A stretch of 6,954 nucleotides of DNA from Crocinitomicaceae bacterium (GTDB taxonomy: Bacteria; Bacteroidota; Bacteroidia; Flavobacteriales_D; Sanyastnellaceae), in contig JADLBA010000223.1 in assembly GCA_020848015.1 (NCBI GenBank), forward strand, positions 1 to 6,954, in the 5' to 3' direction. The notes beneath the pieces were generated by a model. The model was not told where the DNA came from. It saw nothing but the letters and a program-made list of their open reading frames with translations, and ran no database searches. Shown here piece after piece: positions 5,154 through 6,954 of the stretch. Each line of letters begins with the position of its first letter. Position 1 is the stretch's first letter. The translations under genes and the position numbers were made by a program.

Positions 5154-6954
5154 ATGAAGCAAATACTCCAACAGTTAAGATGGAAAATAATTGCAGCAGG
5201 AACACTGCTGCTGATCGTTCTTTCTGCCGGATATTCGTATAACCCCACGCCTGCCCCTTACCACTCCGAAGATGACCTTGTAAAACTTCTTTTGTTGAAC
5301 AATACACTTCCGGTCGGAGACAACGAAATATTCATAGGGTCGGGAAAATGCGGCGGCTGTCACGGACTTGACCCAGTTGAATTTGCAAACATCACCGAGG
5401 AAGGGGAAGAAGTTAGCCCCGCAGAAAACTGGCGCGCAACAATGATGGCCAACTCAGCAAAGGATCCATTCTGGCAGGCAAAAATGGCCCATGAAATAGC
5501 CATTAATCCTCAGCATACGCAAGAACTCGTAAATAAATGTACTGCGTGTCATGCACCCGTTGGCCGTTTTACCTCACTAATGAATGGTGAACCCGATTAC
5601 AGTATTGCTGCAATGCTGGAAGATTCACTTGCTATGGATGGTGTGACCTGTGGAGCTTGTCACCAACAGCGAATAAATAACCTCGGCAATCATTTCTCAG
5701 GCACTCTTACTTTTCATTCTGATACAATATGGGGTCCCTATATTTCTGAGGAAATGGACTTCCCGATCTTCTCCGCTGCCATGAACAACTTTGTCGGCTA
5801 TGAGCCTCTTGGAAATCATATAGTATCACAATCCGAAATGTGTGCTACCTGCCACTCATTAATTACCGAAACCGTTGACCTCAATGGCAACTTTACAGGG
5901 GAGACTTTTGTGGAGCAGGCTACATACCACGAATGGCTGAATTCATCCTTCAACGAAGACGAGTCCCTACAAAAAGAATGTCAAGGCTGCCACATGCCGG
6001 CACTCGACGAAAGCATAATAATCGCCTCAGGTTATTCCTTTCTTCCAAGACGCGAACCTTTCGCACAACACTGGTTCATTGGCGGAAATTCTTTCATGCT
6101 CGAACTGATGAAAAATCGGATTGATGAGCTCGGCATTACTGCTACTACAGATCATTTCGACACTGTGATCCAGCGTACGCTATACCAGCTACAGAATGAA
6201 ACGGCCAACGTGGAGATAGAACAAAATGAGGTGGATGGAGATACCGCGAGATATACTGTAAGACTGACCAATCTCGCCGGACACAAATTTCCTTCCGGCT
6301 ATCCCTCACGGCGTGCATACATTGAATTCATCGCATCAGATAGTAATGGAAACGAAATTTTTCATTCCGGAAAACTGAATAATATGTATGAAGTGGTCGG
6401 AAACGATCCTCAGATGGAACCACACTATGACCTCATCAATTCAGAAGATGAGGTACAGATCTATGAAATGGTAATGGCCGACACAGAAGGAAATATAACA
6501 ACTGTACTCGAACGGGCAGACCATCTGCTGAAGGACAACCGCCTGGTTCCCCTCGGTTTTTCTACGCTTCACAATGCGTATGATACCACCAAGATCGTAG
6601 GTTCAGCAGCCGGCGATCCCAACTTCAACCATATTGATGGGATAGAAGGAACGGCCAATGATGAAGTGCGATTCCATATTCCCTTGCATGGCTTCGATGG
6701 TGAGATGAATGTTACAGCCAAATTAATGTATCAAAGTGTGCCACCAAAATGGAACTTTGATATGTTTACTGTTGATAATCCGACCATCAATGCGTTTGAA
6801 GAAATGTACTGGGCGGAAGGAGCGGATCCTGTCATGGTGGGCAGTGCAGCAATATCAACAATGATAACCGGTATCAACGAAAAAGAACAACGCTACATCA
6901 TAAAATCCAACCCATCCACCGACGGATCAATTGTCATTGAATCGGGATCAGAGA
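5154..6954 (+). CDS. Secreted pentaheme c-type cytochrome with probable T9SS sorting domain, 3' truncated
   Basis: The reading frame is open from the ATG at 5154 to the right edge (600 complete codons). The N-terminus is a signal peptide or signal anchor: basic residues at 2-11, then hydrophobic IIAAGTLLLIVLSAG (12-26), with no lipobox Cys. Five heme-binding motifs follow: CGGCH (66-70), CTACH (129-133), CGACH (166-170), CATCH (230-234) and CQGCH (276-280). All ten cysteines in the visible protein belong to these motifs. Other marks of multiheme electron-transfer cytochromes are NWRATMMANSAKDPFW (92-107) and GHKFPSGYPSRR (376-387). The latter lies in a beta-rich C-terminal half, and its His could be a distal ligand. 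From about residue 572, TGINEKE then SNPSTDGSIVIES resembles the start of a T9SS Por-type sorting domain, implying export across the outer membrane and surface attachment or release. Redox partner and substrate are unknown. The gene starts 58 bases after the DUF721 gene and has no Shine-Dalgarno. Confidence 0.9.
   Translation, partial: MKQILQQLRWKIIAAGTLLLIVLSAGYSYNPTPAPYHSEDDLVKLLLLNNTLPVGDNEIFIGSGKCGGCHGLDPVEFANITEEGEEVSPAENWRATMMANSAKDPFWQAKMAHEIAINPQHTQELVNKCTACHAPVGRFTSLMNGEPDYSIAAMLEDSLAMDGVTCGACHQQRINNLGNHFSGTLTFHSDTIWGPYISEEMDFPIFSAAMNNFVGYEPLGNHIVSQSEMCATCHSLITETVDLNGNFTGETFVEQATYHEWLNSSFNEDESLQKECQGCHMPALDESIIIASGYSFLPRREPFAQHWFIGGNSFMLELMKNRIDELGITATTDHFDTVIQRTLYQLQNETANVEIEQNEVDGDTARYTVRLTNLAGHKFPSGYPSRRAYIEFIASDSNGNEIFHSGKLNNMYEVVGNDPQMEPHYDLINSEDEVQIYEMVMADTEGNITTVLERADHLLKDNRLVPLGFSTLHNAYDTTKIVGSAAGDPNFNHIDGIEGTANDEVRFHIPLHGFDGEMNVTAKLMYQSVPPKWNFDMFTVDNPTINAFEEMYWAEGADPVMVGSAAISTMITGINEKEQRYIIKSNPSTDGSIVIESGSE
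6867..6954 (+). other. Start of a probable type IX secretion C-terminal sorting domain (incomplete)
   Basis: Residues 572-600 of the cytochrome read TGINEKE, a short spacer, SNP, then a Gly-containing turn and the strand SIVIES. This matches the usual opening of the Por-secretion-tail family (TGI.E, PNP, G, alternating hydrophobic strand), with Ser replacing the first Pro of PNP. About 60 more residues would be expected past the edge. The call is by pattern and depends on the missing sequence. Confidence 0.6.

Noticed and set aside
5933..6124. Same-strand open frame of 63 codons within the cytochrome gene
   Set aside because: It is out of frame with the five-heme reading frame, is basic and low in information, and is best explained as a shadow.

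Overview
The window most likely comes from the chromosome of a Bacteroidota (Bacteroidetes) bacterium, probably an environmental one. Three observations support this. The last gene appears to begin a type IX secretion (T9SS) C-terminal sorting domain, a system essentially confined to this phylum. None of the internal gene starts has a Shine-Dalgarno sequence, and each is preceded by an AT-rich leader. The RecF and DUF721 proteins also look like the short versions seen in this phylum. GC content is moderate by eye (not counted). All genes lie on the + strand and are tightly packed, with gaps of about 99, 32 and 58 bases.

Region by region: (1) Bases 1-3530 hold a very large, 5'-truncated TraB/GumN-family protein. 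Its reading frame is open to the left edge, and the first visible codons spell the conserved GTMH motif, so the true start and signal peptide lie upstream. After a TraB/GumN domain of about 250 residues come three tandem, diverged copies of a 110-135 residue alpha/beta unit, then a long helix-rich region and a final short beta-rich segment. (2) Bases 3630-4766 hold recF, an ABC-type ATPase of recombinational gap repair, with all its motifs. (3) Bases 4799-5095 hold a 98-residue DUF721/DciA-like protein, probably linked to replicative helicase loading. (4) Bases 5154-6954 hold a secreted multiheme c-type cytochrome with five CXXCH motifs. It is cut off by the right edge just as a probable T9SS sorting domain begins.

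recF and the DUF721 gene form a plausible replication/repair pair, an adjacency known in other bacteria. The flanking envelope proteins (TraB-like and cytochrome) have no visible functional link to that pair. No RNA genes, mobile elements, CRISPR arrays, large DNA repeats or convincing terminators were seen. No clearly new multi-gene system is evident. The least explained item is the roughly 900-residue extension of the TraB/GumN protein.
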